DNA from: Blastococcus colisei | Lineage (GTDB): Bacteria > Actinomycetota > Actinomycetes > Mycobacteriales > Geodermatophilaceae | DNA: 64,000 nt | Assembly: GCF_006717095.1 (NCBI RefSeq) | Contig: NZ_VFQE01000001.1 | Coordinates: 682,001-746,000, forward strand | Reading direction: 5' to 3' | Part shown: positions 18,190 to 24,939 of the stretch, piece after piece | How the letters are laid out: the number at the start of each line of letters is the position of its first letter | Numbering within the stretch: the stretch's first letter is position 1 | Notes under the pieces: model-generated | What the model saw: only the letters and a program-made list of their open reading frames with translations | Database searches by the model: none | Told to the model about the DNA's origin: nothing | Made by a program: the position numbers and the translations under genes

Positions 18190-20381
18190 CCGTCGAGATG
18201 CCGGACCCGGTGCCCCTCGACATGCCGCCCGGCGAGCCGGCCGCCGTCGACGACCTGGTCCGCGACGTCACCGGAGCTGCGTACTGGCTGGCCGTGCTGG
18301 CCGATCAGCTGTCGGGCCCGGCGGCGTCGGCCCCGGCATGGCTGGGCGCCGACGCGGTGGCGGCCGCGACCCAGCTGGCTCGCGTCGCCGCCATCACCCG
18401 CGGGTCCGCGGACGCGGTGCGGGCCACCGCCGGCCGGCTGAGCACCCACGGGGCGCTGCTGCGCGACACACGGCGCGAGGTGACCGCCCTCCGCGAGGAG
18501 CAGGACGAGGACTTCCGGGTGGCGTGGCAGCGCCTCGGGCAGAGCGAGGACCTGCGGCTGGCCGTGCTGACCGGCTCGTCCGCCTGGGTGGGGGTGGTGG
18601 CCGAGCTCGAGGCGGCGGAGTCCCGTCGTCGGCGGCGGCACGCACTCGTGCTCGAGGAGCTCGCGGACGACGCCGCCGCGACGGTCCGTGAACTGGCCGA
18701 CGCCGGCCGGCTGGTGGGCGCCACCGGGCGGACGGGCGACGGTGGCCGCGTGCTGGCGTACCTGGCGGCGGAGCTGCCCGGGTGGGGGCATCCCGAGCTG
18801 GCCGGCCGGGGTCGTGCGCTGGCCGACGCCATGATGGGCGAAAGCCTCACCCCGGAGGAGCGCGCGGCCCTCGCCTCGGACTCCGCGAGCCTGGCCGGGA
18901 ACCCCGTCTTCGCCACCGCACTCGTCCGGGGGCTGGGGGAGGTGGGCGTCGGCCTGCTGCTGCAGCTGCTCGGTCAGGACCCCGACGGTCCCGACAACCC
19001 GCTGGCGGGTGTCCTGGCATCAGCCCTCGGTGCCGCGACGCCGGGCCCGTCCGCGCACGACGGGGTGGCTGCCGTGCTCGGAGCCACCTACGTCCGCGCC
19101 GACGAGCGCATCGGCGCCGCCGCGACGGCTGCCGGGATGGCGGCCGTGCTCCTCGCGGGGGCCGGTTCCGCCGGGCTCCGGCCGGCAACCGCGGGGGAGT
19201 GGGCGCGGCAACTGCTGGTCCGCGAGCACGTCCAGAAGATGCCGGCCGGAACGGTGCCCGTGGCGTGGCCCTCCGAGGCGGCCGATCCGGTGGCGGTGGC
19301 GGTGCAGTTCGTGGCGCGGAGCGGCGACCCGGAGGCCGCAGCCGCTCTCCTCGGGGACGAGCGGGTCTGGGAGGCGCTGCTCGTACGGTTCTGGGGCGAC
19401 GGCGGAACGGCTCTCGGCGACCTGGTCGCCGAGGCCGGGCGCGAGAGCGGCCCGGCCGGGGACCGGGCGGTGCGGCTCGGGCTGGAGACGATCGGGGCGG
19501 GGCTGGTCGAGGGGGACCCGGCCGACTGGACGGTGGACCGGGACGTCGTCGCGGCGGTGTCCCCGGCGTTGGGCGATGCGGTGGCCGCTCACGTGGACCT
19601 CGCGGCGAACGCCCTCGGGGCCGTGGCATCCGACGATGGGGCATCCGACGGCGTGGCATCCGACGGCGTGGCCTCCGGCGGCGGCGGCGGAGAAGCGAGC
19701 GGGGACCTGCTGAAGGGCCTGGGCTACCTGACGGTGGACCGGCAGGCCGCGGCTGCCGTGGAGGGTGCCCTCTCGGAGTGGGCCGGCATGCAGTCGCACG
19801 ACCTGGCGGGGAGCAGTCGCGCACACCCGCTGCCCGCCGTCGCCGTCCCCGCCGCCTACCTCGCCGTCCAGGAGTACGGGCAGCGGTTGAACCACGCGCT
19901 GGACGGGTTCGAGCTGCAGGAGGAGGCCGAGAACAAGGAGCGGCTGTGGAACTGGACCGCTGGGTGGGTGCTGGAGGTGGTCTCCTACGTGCCGGTCAAG
20001 CCCGTGGCTGTCGCCGCCGACGTCCTGGGCGCGTACGGCCCACTCTTCCTCGACATGGACGGGACGTTCGAGCAGCTCCCGGACCGGGGACTGCGCCACG
20101 ACGCCGACATGGCCGGCGCGAATGCACTCGCCGCGCTGCCGCCGGACCTGACGGCCCGGGCGGACGCCGTACGGGCGCAGGCCGAGGCGTCCTACCGGCG
20201 GACGGCGGGGTGGCTGGGCGATCCGGTGGCCCCGACGTCGCCGGAGAAGGACTGGGTCGGTGCCACCCTCGACCTCCTGACCGGAGGGATGGCCGACATG
20301 GGGATCGACGAGCTGCGCGACCGTGCGGAACGCGAGGGCGCCCACGGCCGCTTCGGTGGCCTGCTGCCCGGGCGGCGCTGA
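18186..20381 (+). CDS. Large alpha-helical protein with WXG-like N-terminus, function unknown
   Basis: 731 residues, translationally coupled to the preceding 94-residue gene by ATGA. Residues ~18-130 form long helices with a WLG turn (APAWLGADAVAAATQLAR), reminiscent of the helix-turn-helix hairpin of WXG100/LXG proteins. The middle (about 200-600) is Ala/Gly/Leu-rich without motifs I recognise. Residues 480-499 are a short tandem repeat (VASDG-type). The C-terminus (DWVGATLDLLTGGMADMGID) could be the variable end of a secreted effector, but no toxin catalytic motif or immunity gene is visible. No signal peptide and no convincing membrane helix. Related actinobacterial proteins of unknown function are likely. 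Confidence 0.65.
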   Translation: MTVEMPDPVPLDMPPGEPAAVDDLVRDVTGAAYWLAVLADQLSGPAASAPAWLGADAVAAATQLARVAAITRGSADAVRATAGRLSTHGALLRDTRREVTALREEQDEDFRVAWQRLGQSEDLRLAVLTGSSAWVGVVAELEAAESRRRRRHALVLEELADDAAATVRELADAGRLVGATGRTGDGGRVLAYLAAELPGWGHPELAGRGRALADAMMGESLTPEERAALASDSASLAGNPVFATALVRGLGEVGVGLLLQLLGQDPDGPDNPLAGVLASALGAATPGPSAHDGVAAVLGATYVRADERIGAAATAAGMAAVLLAGAGSAGLRPATAGEWARQLLVREHVQKMPAGTVPVAWPSEAADPVAVAVQFVARSGDPEAAAALLGDERVWEALLVRFWGDGGTALGDLVAEAGRESGPAGDRAVRLGLETIGAGLVEGDPADWTVDRDVVAAVSPALGDAVAAHVDLAANALGAVASDDGASDGVASDGVASGGGGGEASGDLLKGLGYLTVDRQAAAAVEGALSEWAGMQSHDLAGSSRAHPLPAVAVPAAYLAVQEYGQRLNHALDGFELQEEAENKERLWNWTAGWVLEVVSYVPVKPVAVAADVLGAYGPLFLDMDGTFEQLPDRGLRHDADMAGANALAALPPDLTARADAVRAQAEASYRRTAGWLGDPVAPTSPEKDWVGATLDLLTGGMADMGIDELRDRAEREGAHGRFGGLLPGRR
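19623..19682 (+). repeat. In-frame 15-bp tandem repeat (four imperfect copies)
   Basis: Four consecutive 15-bp units starting at 19623, 19638, 19653 and 19668 follow the pattern GTGGCATCCGACGGC. They encode VASDD, GASDG, VASDG and VASGG. The last copy is the most divergent and runs into a Gly-rich stretch. It is a likely site of copy-number variation between strains. Confidence 0.75.
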
Positions 20382-20384
20382 CGG

Positions 20385-20408
20385 CGTCACCCACTCCAAT
20401 TGGTGACG
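20385..20408 (+). terminator. Stem-loop after the 731-residue gene
   Basis: CGTCACC (20385-20391) pairs with GGTGACG (20402-20408) over a 10-base loop, starting three bases after the stop codon. There is no T-tract. The stem overlaps the putative promoter of the next transcript. Confidence 0.35.
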
Positions 20409-20428
20409 TGCCGTGGAAGTCTGATAAC
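20400..20428 (+). promoter_or_regulatory. Candidate promoter for the RGVRWS micro-gene
   Basis: TTGGTG (20400-20405) and GATAAC (20423-20428) are separated by exactly 17 bases. A start near 20435 would leave a ~155-base leader before the micro-gene, containing the long-range inverted repeat CCGTCAC (20450-20456)/GTGACGG (20489-20495). Both hexamers deviate from consensus, so this is a candidate only. Confidence 0.3.
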
Positions 20429-20593
20429 ACAGAGCGACGACGCGACTGTCCGTCACCCGGTCGTGATCTTCGGTGCTTGTCCGATCGAGTGACGGGAAGC
20501 AATGTCTCCCGCGCGGTCCGTACTGAACGACGCTCTGCCCCCGCGCGTAGGTGGCTGCCGCAAGTCGCAGTCAGTCATGCCTGAGGAGGCGCT

Positions 20594-20683
20594 ATGAGCA
20601 GCAACGTGCGTGGAGTTCGCTGGAGCCGTGGGGTTCGTTGGAGCCGTGGAGTTCGTTGGAGCCGCGGCGTTCGCTGGAGCTGA
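20594..20683 (+). CDS. 29-residue micro-protein of tandem RGVRWS repeats
   Basis: ATG 20594 to TGA 20683 follows GAGGAGG at optimal spacing (20583-20589). After MSSNV the whole product is four exact copies of Arg-Gly-Val-Arg-Trp-Ser, encoded by four 18-bp units at 20609, 20627, 20645 and 20663. The DNA units differ from one another, but every difference is at a third codon position and silent (Arg CGT/CGC, Gly GGA/GGG/GGC, Arg CGC/CGT), which is strong evidence of selection on the peptide. A perfect 9-bp hairpin follows four bases after the stop. The product is very basic (eight Arg) with four Trp, has no signal peptide or membrane helix, and lies just before a GGDEF-EAL gene. I know no function for it. 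Confidence 0.8.
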   Translation: MSSNVRGVRWSRGVRWSRGVRWSRGVRWS

Positions 20684-20686
20684 ACT

Positions 20687-20708
20687 CCCGGGGGCCAGAG
20701 CCCCCGGG
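20687..20708 (+). terminator. Intrinsic terminator-like hairpin after the micro-gene
   Basis: CCCGGGGGC (20687-20695) is perfectly complementary to GCCCCCGGG (20700-20708) over a CAGA loop. It begins three bases after the micro-gene stop, so the micro-gene probably has its own short transcript, or the hairpin attenuates reading into the downstream GGDEF-EAL gene. Confidence 0.65.
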
Positions 20709-20766
20709 CGTGAGGCCCTTCAGTGAGGGGTCCCCGAACGACCGACCCATTAGGGTCACGAGGGGG

Positions 20767-20794
20767 TTGTCCGGCGTCTTCGCGCTGTTAGCCT
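20767..20794 (+). promoter_or_regulatory. Candidate promoter for the GGDEF-EAL gene
   Basis: TTGTCC (20767-20772) and TAGCCT (20789-20794) are spaced by 16 bases, about 37 bases ahead of the likely GTG start. The -10 fits only loosely. Confidence 0.3.
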
Positions 20795-20830
20795 CGTCGC
20801 GCCCATCTTCCCCGGGGAATGCAGGTAAGA

Positions 20831-23368
20831 GTGGCCCAGCAGGACGCCCGCGCGCCATACCGGCCGCCGTTGTTCCGCAATCCCTGGACGGTTGCGTGGC
20901 TGGCCTTCGCGTTGGCCGTTCCCGTGTCCCTCGCGGTGCTGTGGTCGGCTCCGGTGAGTGCCGAGCTGCCCTTGGTCCTCGCGCTCTTCTGCGCTCTCGC
21001 GGCCGCCGAGTGGTTCAGCGTCCACGTCGAGTTCCGGCGGCAGGGCTTTTCCGTCTCGGCGGCCGAACTGGCCTTCGTGATCGCGCTGGTCGAGATCGGT
21101 GGTGCCTGGACCGCGGTGGCCCGGGCGGCGGCGGTCGGTTTCGTCCTGCTCGCGCAGGGCTTCCCGCGGGCCAAGGTCGTCTTCAACATGGCCGTGGTGG
21201 CCCTCGAGGTCAGCGTGGCCGTCGCCGTCCTCACCTGGCTCCCCGTCGGTGACATCTCCTCGCCGGCCACGTGGCTCTCCTACCTGGTCGCCGTCCTGGC
21301 GGCCAGCGCGGTCGGGGCCCTGTTGACCGCAGGCGCCATCACGTGCACCCAGGGGTATCCCGGCCGTGCACTGTGGGCCAGCCTCCTCGTGACCGTGGTG
21401 ATCATCGGCCCGGTGTCCGTCCTGGTCGGCCTCACGATCCTGGTGGTCGTCGACGTGAGCTCCTGGGCGTGGCTGATGGTCGCTCCGCTGATGCTGGCGC
21501 TCGTGCTGCTCTTCCGACGGTTCGCCGCGGTCTCACGCGAGGGGCAGACGCTGGAGCAGGTCTATGAATTCGCGCGACGGGTGGAGCAGGTCTCGCCCGA
21601 CGAGGAGGGCACCCTCCAGATCGTGCACGCGGTCCGCGAGCTGCTGAACGCCGAGCGGGTGGCACTCTGGCTGCCGCCCTATCTGGACGAAGAGCCTCGA
21701 ATGGTCGTCTCCGCGGAGAACGGGGCGGTCTGGTACGACGGCCCCGGCGACCCCGACGACGTCTTCCGCCGCCGCGCAGTGGCCTCGGAGGATGGCCCGG
21801 TCCGGGTGTCTCTCGACCGCGCGGACGAGGAGGAGACGGCCGCGCTGGCCCGGCGTGGTGTCTCCGATCTGCTCGGCGCCTCGGTGACGACCGCGGCCGG
21901 CGAGCCCGGTTACCTCGAGGTCTGCGACCGGCGCAGCGACGTCATCACCTTCGCCGACAGCGACCGCGCCGCCCTCGACTCGATGCTCACCCACGTCAAC
22001 GCGGCGATCCGGCACCAGCAGCTGCTGACGCAGATCCGCTACGACGCCGACCACGACCGACTGACCGGGCTGCCCAACCGCCAGCGCCTGGCAGCCGAGA
22101 TCGACGAGCTCCTCGCCGCCGACCCGGTCAGCGCACGGGCTGGGCTGATCCTGGCGGCGCTGGGCAACTACACCGAGGTAACCGACACCCTGGGTCACGC
22201 CGCGAGCGACGAGCTGCTGCTGGTCACCGCCGGCCTGCTGCGCGAGCACGCCCCGCCGTCGGCACGGCTGGCGCGGATGGAGGGCGAGCAGTTCGCCGTC
22301 CTGCTGCCCGGGCTCTCCCTGCAGGCCACCGAGCGCGCCGCCCGGCGGCTGCGGGAGGCGGCGTCGACGCGCGCCCGCGTGGCGGGTCTGGACCTGGAGG
22401 TCACGCTGACGATCGGGGTGGCCGCCGCACCGGTGCACGGCCCCGACTCCGGGATGCTGATGCAGCGGGCCGACGTCGCTCTCCTCGCGGCGGCCGAGTC
22501 CGGTGGGGTGGCCAGCTACCACCCGGTCCTCGACCAGCAGAGCCTGCGCCGGCTGCAGCTGGGTACCGAACTCGAGCAGGCGATGGCCGACGGGCAGATC
22601 AGCGTCGTCTTCCAGCCGATCATCGATGCCCAGACCTCCGACATCGTCTCGGTGGAGACGCTCGTGCGGTGGGCGCACCCGCGCTACGGGGCGATCGCGC
22701 CGGACGACTTCATCCACCTCGCCGAGCAGATCGGCCGCATCGGAGCGGTCACCGACCACGTGCTCGACCTCGCGCTGGCCCGCTGCCGGCGCTGGCTGGA
22801 CCAGGACATCGCGCTGTCGGTCGCGGTGAACCTCTCGGTGCACTGCCTCACCGAGCCCGACCTCGTGGCGCGGGTGCGGCGCGCGCTGCAGCGGCACCGC
22901 GTGCCGGGGGAGCTGCTCACCCTCGAGCTGACCGAGGGCAGCGTCGTCGACGACTCGGTGCGCGACAGCACGGTGCTCGCGGACCTGCACGGGCTGGGCC
23001 TGCGGCTCTCCATGGACGACTTCGGCACCGGCTACTCGTCGCTGTCGCAGCTCCGTCAGCTGCCGATCGACGAGGTCAAGATCGACAAGTCCTTCGTGCT
23101 GGGGATGTCCACCAGCCAGGGGGAATCGTTCATCGCCCGCTCGATCATCGAGCTGGCTCACAACCTGGGCCTGCGTGTCGTGGCCGAGGGTGTGGAGGAC
23201 GAGCTGACCCGCAACCTGCTGGCGGAGATGGGGTGCGACAAGCTGCAGGGCTTCCTGGTCAGCCGGCCGCTGCCCGACGACCGCCTGGAGAGCTGGCTGC
23301 TGGCCCGCACAGGTGTCCGGAAGGCTGCGCCGGGGGCCATCCACCGGCGCCTCTTCGTCCGGACCTGA
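20831..23368 (+). CDS. Membrane-bound degenerate GGDEF / intact EAL protein (cyclic di-GMP phosphodiesterase)
   Basis: 845 residues from GTG 20831, preferred over ATG 20819 because CAGGTAAGA sits just before it. The first ~235 residues hold seven or so hydrophobic segments (a MASE-like sensor), then a GAF-like region (about 250-390, VRELLNAERVALWLP). The GGDEF domain follows DHDRLTGLPNRQRL, but its signature reads EGEQF (484-488), lacking the first Gly and the catalytic Glu, so cyclase activity is unlikely. The EAL domain has ETLVRW (Glu 609), NLSVHCL, ELTEG, DDFGTGYSSL (Asp 729, 730), KIDKSFV and VAEGVE, so all main metal and catalytic positions I can check are present. Expected role: cyclic di-GMP hydrolysis regulated by the membrane and GGDEF domains. 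Confidence 0.9.
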   Translation: MAQQDARAPYRPPLFRNPWTVAWLAFALAVPVSLAVLWSAPVSAELPLVLALFCALAAAEWFSVHVEFRRQGFSVSAAELAFVIALVEIGGAWTAVARAAAVGFVLLAQGFPRAKVVFNMAVVALEVSVAVAVLTWLPVGDISSPATWLSYLVAVLAASAVGALLTAGAITCTQGYPGRALWASLLVTVVIIGPVSVLVGLTILVVVDVSSWAWLMVAPLMLALVLLFRRFAAVSREGQTLEQVYEFARRVEQVSPDEEGTLQIVHAVRELLNAERVALWLPPYLDEEPRMVVSAENGAVWYDGPGDPDDVFRRRAVASEDGPVRVSLDRADEEETAALARRGVSDLLGASVTTAAGEPGYLEVCDRRSDVITFADSDRAALDSMLTHVNAAIRHQQLLTQIRYDADHDRLTGLPNRQRLAAEIDELLAADPVSARAGLILAALGNYTEVTDTLGHAASDELLLVTAGLLREHAPPSARLARMEGEQFAVLLPGLSLQATERAARRLREAASTRARVAGLDLEVTLTIGVAAAPVHGPDSGMLMQRADVALLAAAESGGVASYHPVLDQQSLRRLQLGTELEQAMADGQISVVFQPIIDAQTSDIVSVETLVRWAHPRYGAIAPDDFIHLAEQIGRIGAVTDHVLDLALARCRRWLDQDIALSVAVNLSVHCLTEPDLVARVRRALQRHRVPGELLTLELTEGSVVDDSVRDSTVLADLHGLGLRLSMDDFGTGYSSLSQLRQLPIDEVKIDKSFVLGMSTSQGESFIARSIIELAHNLGLRVVAEGVEDELTRNLLAEMGCDKLQGFLVSRPLPDDRLESWLLARTGVRKAAPGAIHRRLFVRT

Positions 23369-23434
23369 ACCGTCCGACCCCCTGCCCGGCGCGGGCCGCG
23401 GGTCAGGTACAGTTCTCGACGGCTCTTCGAGCAC

Positions 23435-23507
23435 GCCCCTTTAGCTCAGTCGGCAGAGCGTCTCCATGGTAAGGAGAAGGTCTACGGTTCGATTCCGTAA
23501 AGGGGCT
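23435..23507 (+). tRNA. tRNA-Thr (GGT)
   Basis: Acceptor GCCCCTT (23435-23441) pairs with AAGGGGC (23500-23506), discriminator T. The anticodon stem TCTCC/GGAGA encloses loop ATGGTAA with anticodon GGT (23468-23470). CCA is not encoded. First gene of a tRNA-Thr, tRNA-Met, rpmG block conserved in actinobacteria. Confidence 0.95.
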
Positions 23508-23554
23508 CTGTGGCCAGCCGGTCCTGTCGCGAGACCGGGCCGCACGGTCATCCC

Positions 23555-23628
23555 GGCGGTGTAGCTCAGCCTGGTAGAGCAAGCGGCTCATAATCGCTGT
23601 GTCACCGGTTCAAGTCCGGTCACCGCTA
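23555..23628 (+). tRNA. tRNA-Met (CAT), elongator type
   Basis: Acceptor GGCGGTG (23555-23561) pairs with CACCGCT (23621-23627) with a G-U first pair; discriminator A. The anticodon loop CTCATAA carries CAT (23589-23591), closed by AGCGG/TCGCT. It lacks the three consecutive G-C pairs of the anticodon stem that mark initiator tRNA. CCA is not encoded. Confidence 0.94.
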
Positions 23629-23633
23629 CTCCC

Positions 23634-23660
23634 GACGGACCCCGCACTCCGGGGTCCGTC
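23634..23660 (+). terminator. Terminator-like hairpin after tRNA-Met
   Basis: GACGGACCCC (23634-23643) is perfectly complementary to GGGGTCCGTC (23651-23660) with a seven-base loop, ending the tRNA-Thr/tRNA-Met transcript before rpmG. Confidence 0.65.
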
Positions 23661-23724
23661 ACCGTGTCGGCAGCCGCCGCCGCGATGCACTACACCTGCA
23701 ACGACAAGGCTAGGAGCACTCCTC

Positions 23725-23889
23725 ATGGCAGCAACCGACATCCGTCCGAAGATCACCCTGGCCTGCCAGGAGTGCAAGAACCGCAACTACATCACTCGCA
23801 AGAACCGGCGGAACGACCCCGACCGGCTCGAGTTGATGAAGTACTGCCCGCGTGAGCGCAAGCACACGCTCCACCGCGAGACCCGCTGA
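23725..23889 (+). CDS. rpmG: 50S ribosomal protein L33
   Basis: 54 residues from ATG 23725, preceded by TAGGAGC. The sequence fits bL33 along its length ([20 protein letters not shown], ending KHTLHRETR). The first CxxC pair (ACQEC) is present, but the second pair is reduced to a single Cys: the motif reads KYCPRERKH where zinc-binding paralogues have CPxC, the fourth position being GAG (Glu). It should therefore bind zinc poorly or not at all. Neighbour order tRNA-Met, rpmG, MaoC matches other actinobacteria. Confidence 0.95.
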   Translation: MAATDIRPKITLACQECKNRNYITRKNRRNDPDRLELMKYCPRERKHTLHRETR

Positions 23890-23921
23890 CGCGGGTCCAC
23901 AGCTGAGCCGAGGGCGGGAGC

Positions 23922-24368
23922 ATGGCGCTGGACCGGGAGCTGGTCGGGCGCAGCTACCCGCCCTCAGCCGTCTACGAGGTCGGCCGGGCGAAGATCGCCG
24001 AGTTCGCCACCGCGATCGGTGCGGACGACCCGGTCCACCGCGACGCCGATGCCGCGCGTGCCGCCGGCCATCCTGACGTCGTCGCGCCCCCCACGTTCGC
24101 CATCGTGGTCAGTCTCGAGGCCGCCTTCGTCGTGCTGAGCGACCCCGACGTCGGTATCGACTACAGCCGCGTGGTCCATGGCGAGCAGAAGTTCGCCCAC
24201 CACCGGCCGATCCGGGCGGGTGACCGGCTGGTCGCGACGACCACCATCGACGCGGCCCGGACCGTGGCCGGCAACGACATGCTGACGGCGCGGGTCGATC
24301 TCGCCACCGAGGACGGCGAACCCGTCTGCACCGCGACCTCGATGCTCGTGGCCCGGGGGGAATCGTGA
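23922..24368 (+). CDS. MaoC-like dehydratase, FAS1-type N-terminal domain (HadA-like)
   Basis: 148 residues, ATG 23922 after GGGCGGGAG. It is the hot-dog-fold partner subunit seen as HadA in mycobacteria: YEVGRAKIAEFATAIGADDP and VVAPPTFAIV near the N-terminus, VVHGEQKFAHHRPIRAGDRL in the middle. The catalytic Asp/His of the hydratase-2 motif is expected in the partner (24526-24939). Together they would dehydrate 3-hydroxyacyl thioesters. A role in fatty acid elongation is inferred from the mycobacterial pair; this organism need not make mycolates. Confidence 0.82.
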   Translation: MALDRELVGRSYPPSAVYEVGRAKIAEFATAIGADDPVHRDADAARAAGHPDVVAPPTFAIVVSLEAAFVVLSDPDVGIDYSRVVHGEQKFAHHRPIRAGDRLVATTTIDAARTVAGNDMLTARVDLATEDGEPVCTATSMLVARGES

Positions 24369-24371
24369 GCG

Positions 24372-24520
24372 GACAGGGGCGTGAGCATCGCAGCGAGCGA
24401 CCGAGCCGACAGCGAGTGAGCATCGCAGCGAGCGCCAGCGAGCGAGGAGCGGAGCGAGCGCGGAGGCGAGTAACGGCAGAGCGAGCGAGGAGCGGAGCGC
24501 CCCGCGGGAGCGAACGGGGG
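24372..24520 (+). repeat. Low-complexity AGCG-rich spacer with internal repeats
   Basis: The spacer between the two MaoC genes is built from short repeats. GTGAGCATCGCAGCGAGCG occurs at 24381-24399 and again at 24416-24434, and the 20-mer AGCGAGCGAGGAGCGGAGCG occurs at 24437-24456 and 24480-24499. Smaller GAGCGAG units fill the rest. I see no open frame or hairpin that explains it. Similar GAGCGAG strings occur at 3525-3545 and around 28605. Confidence 0.85.
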
Positions 24521-24525
24521 GTGTC

Positions 24526-24939
24526 GTGAGCACGACAGTCGAGGTGGGCGCGGAGCTGCCCGAGCAGGTCTTCCGCATCACCCGTGCCGATCTCGTCCGC
24601 TACGCCGGGGCCTCCGGCGACTTCAACCCGATCCACTGGAACGACCGCGTCGCGACCGCGGTGGGGCTGCCCGGGGTCATCGCGCACGGCATGTTCACGA
24701 TGGCGCTGGCCGGCCGGGCGGTGACCGCCTGGACCGGTGACCCGTCCGCGGTCGTCGAGCAGCACGTCCGCTTCGGCCGGCCCGTCGTCGTCCCCGACGA
24801 CGACGAGGGCGCCGAGGTGACGGTGCGCGGCACGGTCGGCTCGCTGCTCGACGACGGCCGGGTCCGGGTCGACCTCACCGTCACGACCGGCGGCGAGAAG
24901 GTGCTCTCCCTGGCTCGCGCGATCGTCCGTCTGGCATGA
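24526..24939 (+). CDS. MaoC-family dehydratase (HadB-like)
   Basis: 137 residues, GTG start at 24526. ASGDFNPIHWNDRVA (about residues 28-42) is the hydratase-2 motif with catalytic Asp and His, followed by GVIAHGMFTMALAGRAVTAW. It should be the catalytic half of a heterodimer with the gene at 23922. The 157-bp repeat-filled spacer between them is unusual for subunits of one enzyme. The stop overlaps the next start as ATGA. Confidence 0.88.
   Translation: MSTTVEVGAELPEQVFRITRADLVRYAGASGDFNPIHWNDRVATAVGLPGVIAHGMFTMALAGRAVTAWTGDPSAVVEQHVRFGRPVVVPDDDEGAEVTVRGTVGSLLDDGRVRVDLTVTTGGEKVLSLARAIVRLA

Noticed and set aside
20400-20593. Cyclic di-GMP riboswitch upstream of the GGDEF-EAL region
   Set aside because: Neither the GEMM-I core nor the class II pseudoknot pattern could be recognised by eye. 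A covariance search would be decisive.
20551-21252. A 233-codon plus-strand frame overlapping the micro-gene and the start of the GGDEF-EAL gene
   Set aside because: It reads the 18-bp repeats in another frame (LEPWSS-type), crosses a terminator hairpin and overlaps a well-supported gene. The silent-change pattern supports only the RGVRWS frame.
24372-24520. CRISPR array in the AGCG-rich spacer
   Set aside because: The duplicated 19-20-mers are not regularly spaced, the intervening sequence is itself repetitive, and no cas gene is present.
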